Shown here piece by piece: positions 10,239-18,242 of a stretch of DNA of 64,000 nt. Source of the DNA: DATARH01 sp963789255 (lineage in GTDB: Bacteria > Pseudomonadota > Alphaproteobacteria > ATCC43930 > CGMCC-115725). The notes beneath the pieces are model-generated. The model was not told the DNA's origin. It was given only the letters and a program-made list of their open reading frames with translations, and ran no database searches. Position numbers and translations under genes: made by a program. Positions within the stretch are counted from its first letter, which is position 1. The number at the start of each line of letters is the position of its first letter. Where the stretch lies: the NCBI GenBank assembly GCA_963789255.1, contig CAWBJW010000001.1, forward strand, positions 62,001-126,000, in the 5' to 3' direction.

Positions 10239-10340
10239 GTCATTCCGGGGCGGCGCGCAGCGACGAACCCGGAATCCATGGACACCAGCCTCTGAAATAT
10301 TGGATTCCGGGTTCGTCGCTGCGCGCCGCCCCGGAATGAC
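10239..10340. repeat. Perfect 40-bp inverted repeat (22-bp spacer) between adaptor and RND pump genes
   Basis: Arms 10239-10278 and 10301-10340 are exact reverse complements (left arm begins GTCATTCCGGGGCGG, right arm ends CGCCCCGGAATGAC). In RNA it would make a very stable stem. It could lower readthrough from the adaptor into the pump gene, or protect mRNA ends. The arm encodes an FRGGAQRRTRNP-type peptide in one frame, a signature of dispersed palindromic repeats. Confidence 0.9.
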
Positions 10341-10367
10341 GAAGAAAAAGACGCCATGCCGCCGCCT

Positions 10368-11597
10368 TTACTGCGGGGTCGGGTGGGCTGGCGGCTGCGG
10401 CGGCGGATTGCCGGTGACGATGACCGGCGCGCCGTTTTGCAGCTTGATCTGGCCGGCGGCGACGACCAGCGCGCCGGGGGCGACGCCGGACAAGATCGCC
10501 ACGTTGTTGCCCCAGCGCGTCCCGGTCTTGACCGGCGTGCGGAAGGCTTTGAGGATCGGCTTGCCGCCGGAGTCCTTGCCGTCCTCGCGGACCACATAGA
10601 CGCTGTCGCCGTAAAGCGTGTAATCGACCGCGGTGTCGGGCAACACCACCCGGTCCGGCTCGGGCGGCAGCACCACCGCCGCGTTGACGAACATTCCAGG
10701 CAGCAACGCTTCGTCCGGGTTGGCCATCGTCGCCTGGACCGTCAGGGTCCGCGTGTCGGCGCGGATCTGCGGCTCGATCGTCGTGATCGTGGCGGTGAAG
10801 CTGCGGCCGGGGAACGCGTCGGCGGTGATTTTGACCTTCTGCCCGAGCGTGATCTCGGCCCGATCGATGGTGGGCAGCGTGAAATTGACGTAGAGGTGCT
10901 GCAGATCGGTCAGGGTCACGATCGCCGCGCCCGGGCTCAGATATTGTCCGAGATCAATCTGGCGCACCCCGAGACGGCCGGCGAGCGGTGCGCGGATCAG
11001 CTTCTGCGCAATGGTCGCCTCGGTCTTGAGGATCTCAGCGCGCGCCTCATCGAGCTGGGCCTGGTTCTGGTCGACCGTCTCCTGCGGCGTGAACTGGCGC
11101 TTCACCAGATCTTGCGAGCGCTGCAGCGTGACGGCCGCGAGCCGCGCCTGCGCCTCGTAATTGGCGAGGTCGCCCTGCTCGGGCGCGTCGTTGAGCTGGA
11201 CGAGCGGATCGCCCGCCGCGACCAGGGCGCCAGGCTTGAACAGGATCGCGGTCACCCGGCCGCCGATCTCGGGCATCACCGTGACCTGATGGACCGCGGC
11301 GAGCGAGCCGATGCCGTTGGCAAAATGCGGCACCGCTTCGCTGGTCGCCTTTACCGCGGAGATCTGCGCCGGCGGCGGCTTGTTATGGGCGAAAAAATCG
11401 GCGATCGCCTGCGCGCGGAAGCGGTTGAACCCGTACAGCCCGCCCAGAACCAGCGCCAGCAGCACGCCGACGATGACGAGCCAGCGCACCGTCTTCGGCT
11501 TGTCCGCGGCCGGCCGCGCCGGCCCGACCGGCGCCCGTGCGACGGTGTCGGCGGCCTCGCCGTGCGCCGACACAACAGGGTTGAGTTCACCGTCCAT
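10368..11597 (-). CDS. RND efflux periplasmic adaptor (membrane fusion protein)
   Basis: Links the RND pump to an outer-membrane channel across the periplasm. One N-terminal membrane segment (VRWLVIVGVLLALVLGGLY, about residues 37-56) is followed by a lipoyl half-motif (VMPEIGGRVTAILFKPG, VAAGDPLVQLND), an alpha-hairpin (LVKRQFTPQETVDQNQAQ) and the second lipoyl half with RAPLAGRLGVRQIDLGQYL. Beta-barrel and membrane-proximal domains then reach to about residue 400. The C-terminus is Pro-rich. The ATG at 11595-11597 (MDGELNPVV) fits the family better than the ORF's first Met 22 codons upstream, which runs into the TetR end. It is first in order before the pump gene on the same strand. Confidence 0.92.
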   Translation of the reverse strand: MDGELNPVVSAHGEAADTVARAPVGPARPAADKPKTVRWLVIVGVLLALVLGGLYGFNRFRAQAIADFFAHNKPPPAQISAVKATSEAVPHFANGIGSLAAVHQVTVMPEIGGRVTAILFKPGALVAAGDPLVQLNDAPEQGDLANYEAQARLAAVTLQRSQDLVKRQFTPQETVDQNQAQLDEARAEILKTEATIAQKLIRAPLAGRLGVRQIDLGQYLSPGAAIVTLTDLQHLYVNFTLPTIDRAEITLGQKVKITADAFPGRSFTATITTIEPQIRADTRTLTVQATMANPDEALLPGMFVNAAVVLPPEPDRVVLPDTAVDYTLYGDSVYVVREDGKDSGGKPILKAFRTPVKTGTRWGNNVAILSGVAPGALVVAAGQIKLQNGAPVIVTGNPPPQPPAHPTPQ

Positions 11598-11619
11598 GAT
11601 CGGCTGACCTACAAGAGGG

Positions 11620-12301
11620 CTAATCCGCGGCTGCGGGCAGCGCGCGGCCAGCGCCCGCCGCAATCACTGCATCGTGCATGCCAATGCCGCGCAGGATGAA
11701 GGCGCTCGCCTCCTCGACCAGGTCGTCGAGGCTGCCCTCGTACGGGATGCAGGCCGCGGCCAGGCAGCGCGCCAAAAGCCATCATCGCGGCGACATGCTG
11801 GGCGAACCAGAAAGGGTTCGCCGCGCGGTTGCCGATCGGCGCCGCATCGCCCGCGGCGATCGCGGCCTCCAGTGAGGCCGCGAACAGCGGGACCACCCTG
11901 CCGGACACCGTCTCGAACAGCTCGCGCGCGTAATCGCCGTCTTCGAGGAAGCTGTGCAGCACCAGCCGCAGCCGCGAATCGAGCTCGGCGCGTTCGGTCT
12001 CGCCGCCCAACAGAAATCGGCGGACCATGAAACGCACCATGCAGATCAGCGTCGCCGTCGAGGGCTGCAAGGCGGCGAGCTTTTCGAGCGCCGGATCGCC
12101 CTCGCAGCCGAGCCGCAGGATTTCCCGGTAGAGCAGCTGCTTCTTCGAGAAATGGCGGAACAGCAAAGCCTCGGAGATCCCGCCGGCCTCGGCGAGCTCG
12201 CGGGTCGTGGTACCGGCGAAGCCTTTGCGCGCAAACAGCGGCACCGCTGCCCTGACGATCGCCTTGCGGCGCTCCTCGCTGTCGAGTTGGGTCATTGCCA
12301 T
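11620..12301 (-). CDS. TetR/AcrR-family transcriptional repressor, frameshifted near 11768
   Basis: N-terminal helix-turn-helix: AIVRAAVPLFARKGFAGTT, then TRELAEAGGISEALLFRHF (recognition helix) and SKKQLLYREIL. The ligand-binding helical domain follows. After VAAMMAFGAL the frame goes wrong. The proper end (LAAACIPYEGSLDDLVEEA, FILRGIGMHDAVIAAGA) continues in another frame to TAG at 11620-11622, so one indel near 11768 divides the gene. It lies directly upstream of the adaptor-pump pair on the same strand and most likely represses them and itself. The start is MAMTQLD at 12301 or MTQLD at 12295; the longer open frame would run through the operator-like palindrome. Confidence 0.85.
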
Positions 12302-12312
12302 GGCGCGAAGAA

Positions 12313-12328
12313 GTAAGCGCTCACTTAC
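12313..12328. promoter_or_regulatory. Operator-like palindrome for the TetR regulator
   Basis: GTAAG, six bases, CTTAC lies 12 bp upstream of the TetR start, within AAGTAAGCGCTCACTTACC. Dyads of this type, with half-sites facing across a GCGCTCA-like centre, are typical of AcrR/TetR autoregulatory operators. Assignment is by position and symmetry only. Confidence 0.55.
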
Positions 12329-12544
12329 CCTGGTGCAAGGGGCCTTCGGCGGCAACGCCATCGCTGGCAGCATGACGAAATGGGCGGCCTCCCCTGCAGG
12401 CCGCCCATCACGCTGTGCGGTGCGGGCCGCCGTTTTCCCCTGTCATGCGAGCCCGCACCATGCCAACGCTAAGGAAACTTTCGCGCGGTGCAACGAGTAA
12501 AATCGGGAGTATCGGACCTATCCCCTGGAAATCGCACTTATCCG

Positions 12545-12585
12545 CCATTATGTAGCAGACACACCGTGTGTCTGCTACATAATGG
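12545..12585. repeat. 41-bp perfect palindrome with a single central base
   Basis: Positions 12545-12564 and 12566-12585 are exact reverse complements around C12565 (left arm starts CCATTATGTAGCAGACACAC). It sits between the TetR upstream region and the small membrane genes, with no gene of its own. It could be a bidirectional terminator, a recombination or protein-binding site, or a mobile-repeat remnant. Confidence 0.85.
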
Positions 12586-12644
12586 TGCACTTATCCCCGT
12601 TTTGCCGGCGATCATGCAGAGGGTTATGCACCGGCACGTTTAAA

Positions 12645-12842
12645 TCAAAGCACGGCGGCGAACCAGCAAAGACCCGCTAAGATCGTTAATGGAAGAAATA
12701 AAAACCATATGCGTCTGACGAGCCCATACCACAACATGGTCCCTAATGAGATATATAAGAGTCCATTTAACAGAAACAAAACGATAATCAGCGGCATTTG
12801 AATTTTAGGACTCAGCATAATTAAAGAAAATGGCCACAGCAC
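12645..12842 (-). CDS. Small hydrophobic membrane protein (65 aa)
   Basis: Two membrane helices fill most of the protein: MPLIIVLFLLNGLLYISLG, and a second around WFLFLPLTILAGLCWFAAV, split by a WYGLVRR loop. It starts at GTG 12840-12842 and follows another tiny membrane ORF with a 9-bp gap on the same strand. Base composition is clearly more AT-rich than the neighbours. No family was recognised. Similar short two-helix proteins occur as accessory or immunity-like proteins, but nothing here proves a role. Confidence 0.5.
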   Translation of the reverse strand: MLWPFSLIMLSPKIQMPLIIVLFLLNGLLYISLGTMLWYGLVRRIWFLFLPLTILAGLCWFAAVL

Positions 12843-12851
12843 TACTGAAGG

Positions 12852-13010
12852 TCAACCGATGGATACCCAGCATTGAACGACTGACGGTACATAATCGCAG
12901 GCCCACATCGCGCCGTAAACGAGAAGTGATATTAATACTCCAATTGCGCCCGACCAGATGACAAAGGGAAGGAATTTGATTTTTGTTAATGTATGTCTCC
13001 TCAATTTCAT
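12852..13010 (-). CDS. Very small membrane protein (52 aa)
   Basis: Reads MKLRRHTLTKIKFLPFVIWS, a helix GAIGVLISLLVYGAMWACDY, then VPSVVQCWVSIG. It has one or two membrane helices after a basic N-terminus, which fits the positive-inside rule. It precedes the 65-aa membrane ORF with 9 bp between stop and start, so the two look co-transcribed. It is AT-richer than the surroundings, suggesting a different origin. No SD better than GAGGA-like sequence in the 5' leader was seen. Function unknown. Confidence 0.45.
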   Translation of the reverse strand: MKLRRHTLTKIKFLPFVIWSGAIGVLISLLVYGAMWACDYVPSVVQCWVSIG

Positions 13011-13082
13011 GCCAAAGCTCTTGAATTATGTTATTATGATCGAATTAATCGATTGTAGCGGGTGATGCGGCACTGGCCCGGA

Positions 13083-13652
13083 TCAGACCGCGATCTCGTC
13101 GATCATGCCGCCGGCAAGCCGGAAGATGCGGTCCTGCGGCACCGGCAGGCGCAGCGCGGCGGCGCGCGGCAGGCCGGCGTAGATGCCTCGCAGGACGCGG
13201 GTCACGACGCCATGGCAGACGACGATAGCCGGCCCGTCACGTTGGTCCGCCAGCCATCCAGCGATGCGGGCCGCAAACACCTCCCAGCTTTCGCCTTCGG
13301 GCGTCTGGAAATACCATTCGTATTCGGCGAAGCGCGGGCCCATCCGCCGGCGGATCTCGCGACGGTCGAGTCCGTCCCACGAACCCAAAGAGATCTCGCG
13401 CAGCCGATCGTCGAGAAGTGGCGGGCCGGAGCGGCCGAGGCATTTGGCGATGATCTCGGCGGTGCGGCACGCCCGGCCGAGCGGGCTGGCGACGATCGCA
13501 GCGCCGGCGGCTTCGGAGATTGGGGCGAGGCACCGCCCGATCGCCTCGGCCTGGCCGATGCCCCGCGCGGTCAGCGGCGAGTCGCTCCAGCCCTGATAGC
13601 GCCGCGCCCGGTTCCATTCGGTCTCGCCGTGGCGCACCAGGAAAATCGTCAT
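13083..13652 (-). CDS. Histidine phosphatase (phosphoglycerate-mutase superfamily)
   Basis: Acid-phosphatase-fold enzyme with the catalytic RHGE in MTIFLVRHGETEWNRARRYQ, the second Arg in ASPLGRACRTAEI, the acid/base region LREISLGSWDGLD, and the second catalytic His in IVVCHGVVTRVLRG. At 189 residues it is like GpmB/CobC-type small phosphatases. The specific substrate is not readable. Its start overlaps the stop of the upstream acetyltransferase by 4 bp, so the two are translationally coupled. It is far from the cobalamin region and need not be the alpha-ribazole phosphatase. Confidence 0.9.
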   Translation of the reverse strand: MTIFLVRHGETEWNRARRYQGWSDSPLTARGIGQAEAIGRCLAPISEAAGAAIVASPLGRACRTAEIIAKCLGRSGPPLLDDRLREISLGSWDGLDRREIRRRMGPRFAEYEWYFQTPEGESWEVFAARIAGWLADQRDGPAIVVCHGVVTRVLRGIYAGLPRAAALRLPVPQDRIFRLAGGMIDEIAV

Positions 13653-14176
13653 CGCCGGATGCGATAGAGCACGTGGGGGCGTGGCGGGTGGCCCGGCGGA
13701 AGCCGCGGATGATTGAAATCGAAATCCTCGGCAGGATCGCGAATCATGCCGAGCCGCTCCATGACGCGCCGCGAAGCCCGGTTGCCTGCCACTGTGATCG
13801 CGACGATCTCGGCAAGGCCCAGCCGGCCGAACCCGTCATCAATCGCCGCGCGCGCCGCCTCCACCGCATAGCCCTGCCCCCAATACGGCCGGGCAAGCCG
13901 CCGGGCGGTCTCGATCGCGGGCGCGGCCGGCACCGCCGCATGAGCATCGCCAAGGCCGACTACACCGATGAACGAGGCGACACCGGGAAGCTCGACGACA
14001 AATTGCTCAAACCCATGCTGATCCCAGTATGCCCGCGCCCGGGTGATCCATGCCTCGTCCGGCGGCAAAAGAAACTCGGTCAGCCCGGGGTCGGCCGACA
14101 TCGCGGCAAATGACTGCGCATCCTCATCACGCCATTCGCGCAACAAGAGGCGCGGCGTGCGCAACACGACCGACAT
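13649..14176 (-). CDS. GNAT-family N-acetyltransferase (RimJ/RimL-like)
   Basis: Acetyl-CoA-dependent N-acetyltransferase. It begins LRTPRLLLREWRDEDAQSFA, the usual RimJ-like entry. The acetyl-CoA loop area is LARPYWGQGYAVEAARAAI, followed by VAGNRASRRVMERLGM, the conserved N/S-R-V-x-E-K/R-x-G-F/M block. Length is 175 residues. The acceptor (a ribosomal protein N-terminus, metabolite or antibiotic) cannot be inferred. It overlaps the histidine phosphatase start and lies 2 bp from the stop of the DUF6489 gene, so the three form a small operon. Confidence 0.9.
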   Translation of the reverse strand: MSVVLRTPRLLLREWRDEDAQSFAAMSADPGLTEFLLPPDEAWITRARAYWDQHGFEQFVVELPGVASFIGVVGLGDAHAAVPAAPAIETARRLARPYWGQGYAVEAARAAIDDGFGRLGLAEIVAITVAGNRASRRVMERLGMIRDPAEDFDFNHPRLPPGHPPRPHVLYRIRR

Positions 14177-14178
14177 GG

Positions 14179-14436
14179 CTATTTCTTCCCGGCGCCGCCC
14201 CCGCTCATCTGCCCGCTCATTTGATTGAGGAACATTTCCTGGAGCTGCTCGAAGCCCTTGAGCCCGGCAGGCAGCCAGGTCTTCAGCATCGTCTCGGGGT
14301 CGAGCGCCTTCAGATTGGCGCGCATCCCGTCCTCGACCTCCTTCAACAGCTTCTCCTGCAGCGGTTTCACGTCGGGCAAGCCGAAAAAGCCGCGCAGCTC
14401 GTCGGGCGTGCAGTCAACATCGAGGCTGATTTTCAT
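14179..14436 (-). CDS. DUF6489-type small protein (85 aa)
   Basis: Reads MKISLDVDCTPDELRGFFGL, PDVKPLQEKLLKEVEDGM, then helices around WLPAGLKGFEQLQEMFLNQM and a Gly-rich GGGAGKK tail. This matches the short DUF6489 family found in alphaproteobacteria. The N-terminal strand/helix resembles polyketide-cyclase-like entry segments, but the protein is too short to be that fold. It is first gene of a three-gene minus-strand operon with the GNAT and phosphatase genes. Confidence 0.75.
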   Translation of the reverse strand: MKISLDVDCTPDELRGFFGLPDVKPLQEKLLKEVEDGMRANLKALDPETMLKTWLPAGLKGFEQLQEMFLNQMSGQMSGGGAGKK

Positions 14437-14453
14437 CGTCCCTCCGCAGCTCC

Positions 14454-14533
14454 GTAGGATGGGCTGAGCACAGCGAAGCCCATCCTGCCTGGCCGGCCGC
14501 GTGATGGGCTTCGCTGTGCTCAGCCCATCCTAC
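14454..14533. repeat. Perfect 31-bp inverted repeat
   Basis: Arms 14454-14484 and 14503-14533 are exact reverse complements (left arm GTAGGATGGGCTGAGCACAG and on). It lies between a gene start and a gene stop on the minus strand. A diverged half copy lies at 28185-28218. Confidence 0.85.
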
Positions 14534-14554
14534 ATCCTACAGCCGATGGCCGAT

Positions 14555-15448
14555 CTACAGTTCGTCGGTGACCGCCGCATGGTAGCGCCGCAGCGCCGCC
14601 ACATGGTCGGCCATCGTGTGGCCCGCAATGCGGCGATGGTGGCGTCGGTTGAATGTCGTCGTCAGGCAGAGATGCGAGGCGCCGGCCTGTTTCCAGAAGC
14701 GTGCCTCGTTTGCCCAATCCGCTTCACTACCCGAACCCATCGCGACCCAGACCTCGATCCCCACCTTGGCGGGATCGCGGCCGGCCGCTTCGGTCAGCCT
14801 GCGCAATTTGGCGAAGACGTCGAGGGCGCTCTGGTCCGGCGGATAGGCGTTCGGCATCCAGCCGTCGCCCAGTTTGGCGATGCGCTCCAGCGTGCGTTCG
14901 TGATGGCCGCCAAACCACACCGGCACCTTGCCGCTCGCCGGTCGCGGGTTGATGCCGGCATCCTCGATCGTATGCCAGCGTCCCTTGAAGCTAACGTGCG
15001 GCTCGGCCCACAGCGCCTGCATGACCTGCACCTGTTCCTCGGAGCGGCGTCCGCGGTTGTGGAAGTTCTCGTTGAGCCCGGTGAACTCGACCTCGTTCCA
15101 GCCGACCCCGATGCCGAGCCGGAACCGGCCGCCGCACAAGACGTCGAGGCAGGCTGCCTGTTTGGCGACAAGCGCGGTTTGGCGCTGCGGCAGGATCAAC
15201 ACGCCGGTCGAGAAGCCGAGCTTACCGGTACAGCCGGCGAGAAACCCGAACAGCACGAACGGGTCATGGAACAGGTCTTCCGAGGTATTGCGGTCCCAGC
15301 CCGGCCGGCTCGCGGCATTGACCCCGAGCACGTGGTCAGGCGCCTCGATAAAATCGTAGCCGATGGTTTCCGCGGTCTGCGCGAAGTCGCACATGACGCC
15401 GGGCTCGCCGCCGATATCGCCGAGCGGCAACAAAGCGCCCAACTGCAT
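14555..15448 (-). CDS. LLM-class F420/FMN-dependent oxidoreductase
   Basis: Luciferase-like (bacterial luciferase fold) oxidoreductase. Markers are the N-terminal LGALLPLGDIGGEPG, YDFIEAPDHVLG, then GFSTGVLILPQRQTALVAKQ, GGRFRLGIGVGWNEVEF, HTIEDAGINPRPA and VWFGGHHERTLERIAKLGDGW. This matches the TIGR03619-type F420-dependent group, 297 residues, full length. Cofactor and substrate are not certain from sequence. It is a single gene; the neighbouring repeat-bearing gap and OmpA-like gene give no pathway hint. A second, frameshifted LLM gene lies at 17 kb. Confidence 0.88.
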   Translation of the reverse strand: MQLGALLPLGDIGGEPGVMCDFAQTAETIGYDFIEAPDHVLGVNAASRPGWDRNTSEDLFHDPFVLFGFLAGCTGKLGFSTGVLILPQRQTALVAKQAACLDVLCGGRFRLGIGVGWNEVEFTGLNENFHNRGRRSEEQVQVMQALWAEPHVSFKGRWHTIEDAGINPRPASGKVPVWFGGHHERTLERIAKLGDGWMPNAYPPDQSALDVFAKLRRLTEAAGRDPAKVGIEVWVAMGSGSEADWANEARFWKQAGASHLCLTTTFNRRHHRRIAGHTMADHVAALRRYHAAVTDEL

Positions 15449-15526
15449 GGTCCCTCTCCCCGACTGATGCCGGGGAGAGGTTACACCAAAACTCGGGTCA
15501 GCCTCGCGTTTTCACGCGCGCCGAAT

Positions 15527-16051
15527 TCAGCCCGAGGGCTGCTCGACCGAGACCTCGATGCGGCGGTTCTGCCTCCGGCCCTGCGGCGTGTCGTTCGGGG
15601 CGATCGGGTGCGTGTCGCCGCGACCCTTGGACGAGATGATCGCCGGGTTGATGCCCCTTTGTGTCAGGTATCTGACGACCGCGTCGGCGCGCTTCGACGA
15701 CAGGTCGAGGTTGTCGACGACCCCCTTGGCCCGCAGCGCCTTTCCGACCGGCTGATTGTCGGTGTAGCCGTAGACCACGATCTTGGCGTTCGGCGCCAAC
15801 CCTTGCAGGGCGGGGAGCAGCTCGTCGAGCTTCGCCCGGCCCACGCGGGTCAGCGTAAAGCCTCCCGACGGGAAGGTCTGATCGGACGCCATCGTCAAGA
15901 GGGTCCGCTCCGACATCGTCTGCGGCCCAACAATCGGTGGCGGCGCCGGCGGCGGCGGTGGGGGCGGTGGCGGTGGGGCGGGCGCACATGCCGCCAAAAT
16001 CAAAGCCGCCACCGAGAAGGCAGCGGTTGCGATGGCCCGTTTTCTAATCAT
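15527..16051 (-). CDS. OmpA-family outer-membrane lipoprotein
   Basis: Lipoprotein signal with lipobox LILAAC (about residues 17-22), a Pro-rich linker (APAPPPPPPPPPPAPPPI), then an OmpA-like peptidoglycan-binding domain with KIVVYGYTDNQPVGKA, LSSKRADAVVRYLTQRGI and GRGDTHPIAPNDTP-QGRRQNRRIEV. The Asp and Arg that bind diaminopimelate (in YTDN and NRRIE) are present. The ATG at 16049-16051 has an AGGAG ribosome site in good position, so the long upstream ORF extension is rejected. Length is 174 residues. Probably anchors the outer membrane to the wall. Confidence 0.9.
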   Translation of the reverse strand: MIRKRAIATAAFSVAALILAACAPAPPPPPPPPPPAPPPIVGPQTMSERTLLTMASDQTFPSGGFTLTRVGRAKLDELLPALQGLAPNAKIVVYGYTDNQPVGKALRAKGVVDNLDLSSKRADAVVRYLTQRGINPAIISSKGRGDTHPIAPNDTPQGRRQNRRIEVSVEQPSG

Positions 16052-16187
16052 GGTTGATCTCCTGGCGTGACTGTTCGCGCGGAACATAATGCCGTTTCGG
16101 CATGATAGGCAATTGTGTAGCACGGCCTCGGCCAAAAAAGCAACTCGCGAAGGCGATCGAGCGCGCCGCGCGCGTTCGGCTCACGTC

Positions 16188-16832
16188 TCAAGCGCTTCGG
16201 CCCCCGGGGGATCGACCAACGACGGCGATCAGCGGATCGCTCTGATCCTCCACCCATTCGGCGAGGCGATGGCTTTCGATCGGTGCAAACCCGGCGTGGC
16301 GCAGATAGCGCTCGACCAGCGCGGCATGGCCGTCATCGTCGAGCGCCCGCCAGATCGCGACCGCCTTGGTCCAAAAGCACCGGTTGGAGAAGCTGATCAC
16401 GACCGGTCCGCCGGGTCGCAGCACGCGGGCGACCTCGCGCAATACCTCGACCGGCTGCTGCAGGTATTGCACCGAGACGCAGATCATCGCGGCGTCAACG
16501 CTGGCGTCGGCCAGCGGCAGTTGCGCGTCGCGATTGAGGTTCTGGACAAACCGGCGGTCGAGCCGCTGGTTGGCGGCCAGTTCGGCCGCGTTCATCCCCA
16601 GCCCGATCACCTCGGCGTAGCGGGTCTCGGACGGCAGATGGCTGACCCAGCTGCTCATCAGGTCGAGCAACACGGCGCCCGCGGGCAACGCCGCGCGGTA
16701 GAATTCGGTCAGGGCGGCGACCGCACCATCGTCGATGTGGTAGACGAGCCGCGACGGCTCGTAGAACAGCTCGTCTTCTTCGTTGTCGATTCTCGTGAAG
16801 GCGCCTTGCGGCAGGCCGAGCGCATCGTCCAT
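16188..16832 (-). CDS. SAM-dependent methyltransferase-like protein (class I)
   Basis: Methyltransferase fold: LLDLMSSWVSHLP is the motif-I strand but lacks the GxGxG Gly pattern. It is followed by VIGLGMNAAELAANQRL (motif II region), LPLADASVDAAMICVSVQYL (motif IV-V) and REVARVLRPGGPVVISFSNR (motif VI). The ATG at 16830-16832 has an AGGAGAA site. Length is 214 residues. The weak motif I is usual in this group, often annotated only as methyltransferase-domain protein. Substrate unknown. It reads towards the OmpA gene on the same strand with a 136-bp gap. Confidence 0.8.
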   Translation of the reverse strand: MDDALGLPQGAFTRIDNEEDELFYEPSRLVYHIDDGAVAALTEFYRAALPAGAVLLDLMSSWVSHLPSETRYAEVIGLGMNAAELAANQRLDRRFVQNLNRDAQLPLADASVDAAMICVSVQYLQQPVEVLREVARVLRPGGPVVISFSNRCFWTKAVAIWRALDDDGHAALVERYLRHAGFAPIESHRLAEWVEDQSDPLIAVVGRSPGGRSA

Positions 16833-16971
16833 GGGTTCTCCTGGTATCGTGGGCGGATCATCGGCGAAAGATGCGGTCCCGGCCACTGCTACATTCGCGG
16901 CTTGCCCGTTTAGCTTCCGCCATGTTATCCGATTGGGGCATTGCCCAATAATGGCTTGGGGGGAAGGCCGA

Positions 16972-18008
16972 ATGCGCTTTGGGTTCTTCGACCAATTGCC
17001 GTGCGCGCCCGGATATACCGAGCGGCAGCGCTACAAGGACATCATCGCGCAAATAGGAGCTCGGCGATGCCGTCGGCTTCGATACCGTATGGCTCGGCGA
17101 GCTTCACTTCAGCCGGGGCTTTTCGATACTTGCCGATCCTTTGATGGTGCTGGCCGCCGCGGGGCAGCGGACGAGCCGCATCCGGCTCGGCACGGCGGTG
17201 ACATTGTTGCCGATGCACAACCCGGTCAAGATTGCCGAGGAAGCCGCGATCTGCGACATCCTCAGCGACGGCCGTCTCGAACTCGGCGTCGGGCGCGGCA
17301 CCGCGCCGCTGCACTATGCCGGCTACGGCATCGCACAAGAGGAGAGCCGCGAGCGCTTCGACGAGGCGCTAGACTTCCTCATCGGGGCGTGGACCCACGA
17401 GTCGTTTTCCTTCGAGGGGAAATACTACCGCGCGCATGAGCTGAGCGTGGTGCCGCGGCCGCTGCAATCGCCCTATCCGCCGGTGCGCATCGCGGCCAAC
17501 AGCCCGGACACGTTCCCGTTCGCGGCGCGCCGGCATTTCCCGATCTTCGCAACCCCGATGATCAACCCGCCGGACAAGCTCAAGGCGGGTCTTGCCGTCT
17601 ACCGGGACGGGCTCGGCAGCAACCCCTGCGACACCGCGCTCGCCTTCCCGGTTCACGTGGCGAAGAGCCGGGAAGCGGCACGCGCCGAATGCGAGCCCGG
17701 CCTGATGCGCTTCATGCGCGAGGCGGCGGCGCGGTTGCGCCCGCTGGGTGATCACGATGTCAAGAGCTTCGAGGCGTTCCGCCAGGTGCTGGCCCGCATG
17801 GACCGCGTGACGTTCTCCGACATCGACCGCGAGATGGGGGTGTTCGGCGATCCCGATTATTGCGTCGAGCGGGTGCGGGAACTGCACCGCGAGTACGGCA
17901 TGGACGAGTTCATCTGCTATTTCAACCAGGGCGGGCTGATGGACCCCGCCAATGGTCAGGGAGACGATGCGCGCGTTCGCCCAGGAGGTCATGCCGCATT
18001 GCCGCTAG
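16972..18008 (+). CDS. LLM-class flavin-dependent oxidoreductase, frameshifted twice (about 17055 and 17950)
   Basis: Second luciferase-like oxidoreductase. The start MRFGFFDQLPCAPGYTERQR is in one frame. After IIAQI the correct continuation (GDAVGFDTVWLGELHFSRGF, then LADPLMVLAAAGQRTSRIRL, NPVKIAEEAAICDILSDGRL, ELGVGRGTAPLHYAGYG) is in another, so an indel lies near 17055. A second indel near 17950 is likely because the family's usual tail (MVRETMRAFAQEVMPHCR, stop at 18006-18008) is out of frame with the body. The next small gene starts 16 bp later. Probably FMN-dependent and catabolic; the following amidohydrolase fits that. Confidence 0.82.
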
Positions 18009-18024
18009 CAGGGAGAATCCTGAC

Positions 18025-18228
18025 ATGATCAAGTTCGGCTGCACGCTGGTCGCCGGCGGCGAAGATTTTTTCTACGTGACCCTGATCGCCGAGACGGCCA
18101 GGCAGGCCCGCGACCTGGCCGTCGCCGAAACCAAGAAAGGCACGCCGCGCGACTGGAACGCCGCCGTGCTGGAGCGCGAGGTGGACGGACCGGCGCGGGT
18201 GCTCAACTCCGGCTCACGCGAGGCCTAG
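18025..18228 (+). CDS. Small hypothetical protein (67 aa) in a catabolic operon
   Basis: Soluble short protein: MIKFGCTLVAGGEDFFYVTL, a helix IAETARQARDLAVAETKKG, then RDWNAAVLEREVDGPARVLN. It starts 16 bp after the LLM oxidoreductase stop and ends 14 bp before the amidohydrolase start, all on the plus strand, so it belongs to that operon. No family is recognised with confidence. It could be a small partner protein for one of the flanking enzymes. Confidence 0.6.
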   Translation: MIKFGCTLVAGGEDFFYVTLIAETARQARDLAVAETKKGTPRDWNAAVLEREVDGPARVLNSGSREA

Positions 18229-18242
18229 GCGGAGGTCGAATC

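Noticed and set aside
12408..12590. 60-codon open frame across the 41-bp palindrome
   Set aside because: It would translate the palindrome itself and has no start signal or composition of a gene.
14501..16057. 518-codon plus-strand open frame over the LLM and OmpA genes
   Set aside because: Spans two real minus-strand genes and an intergenic gap, has no domain; shadow.
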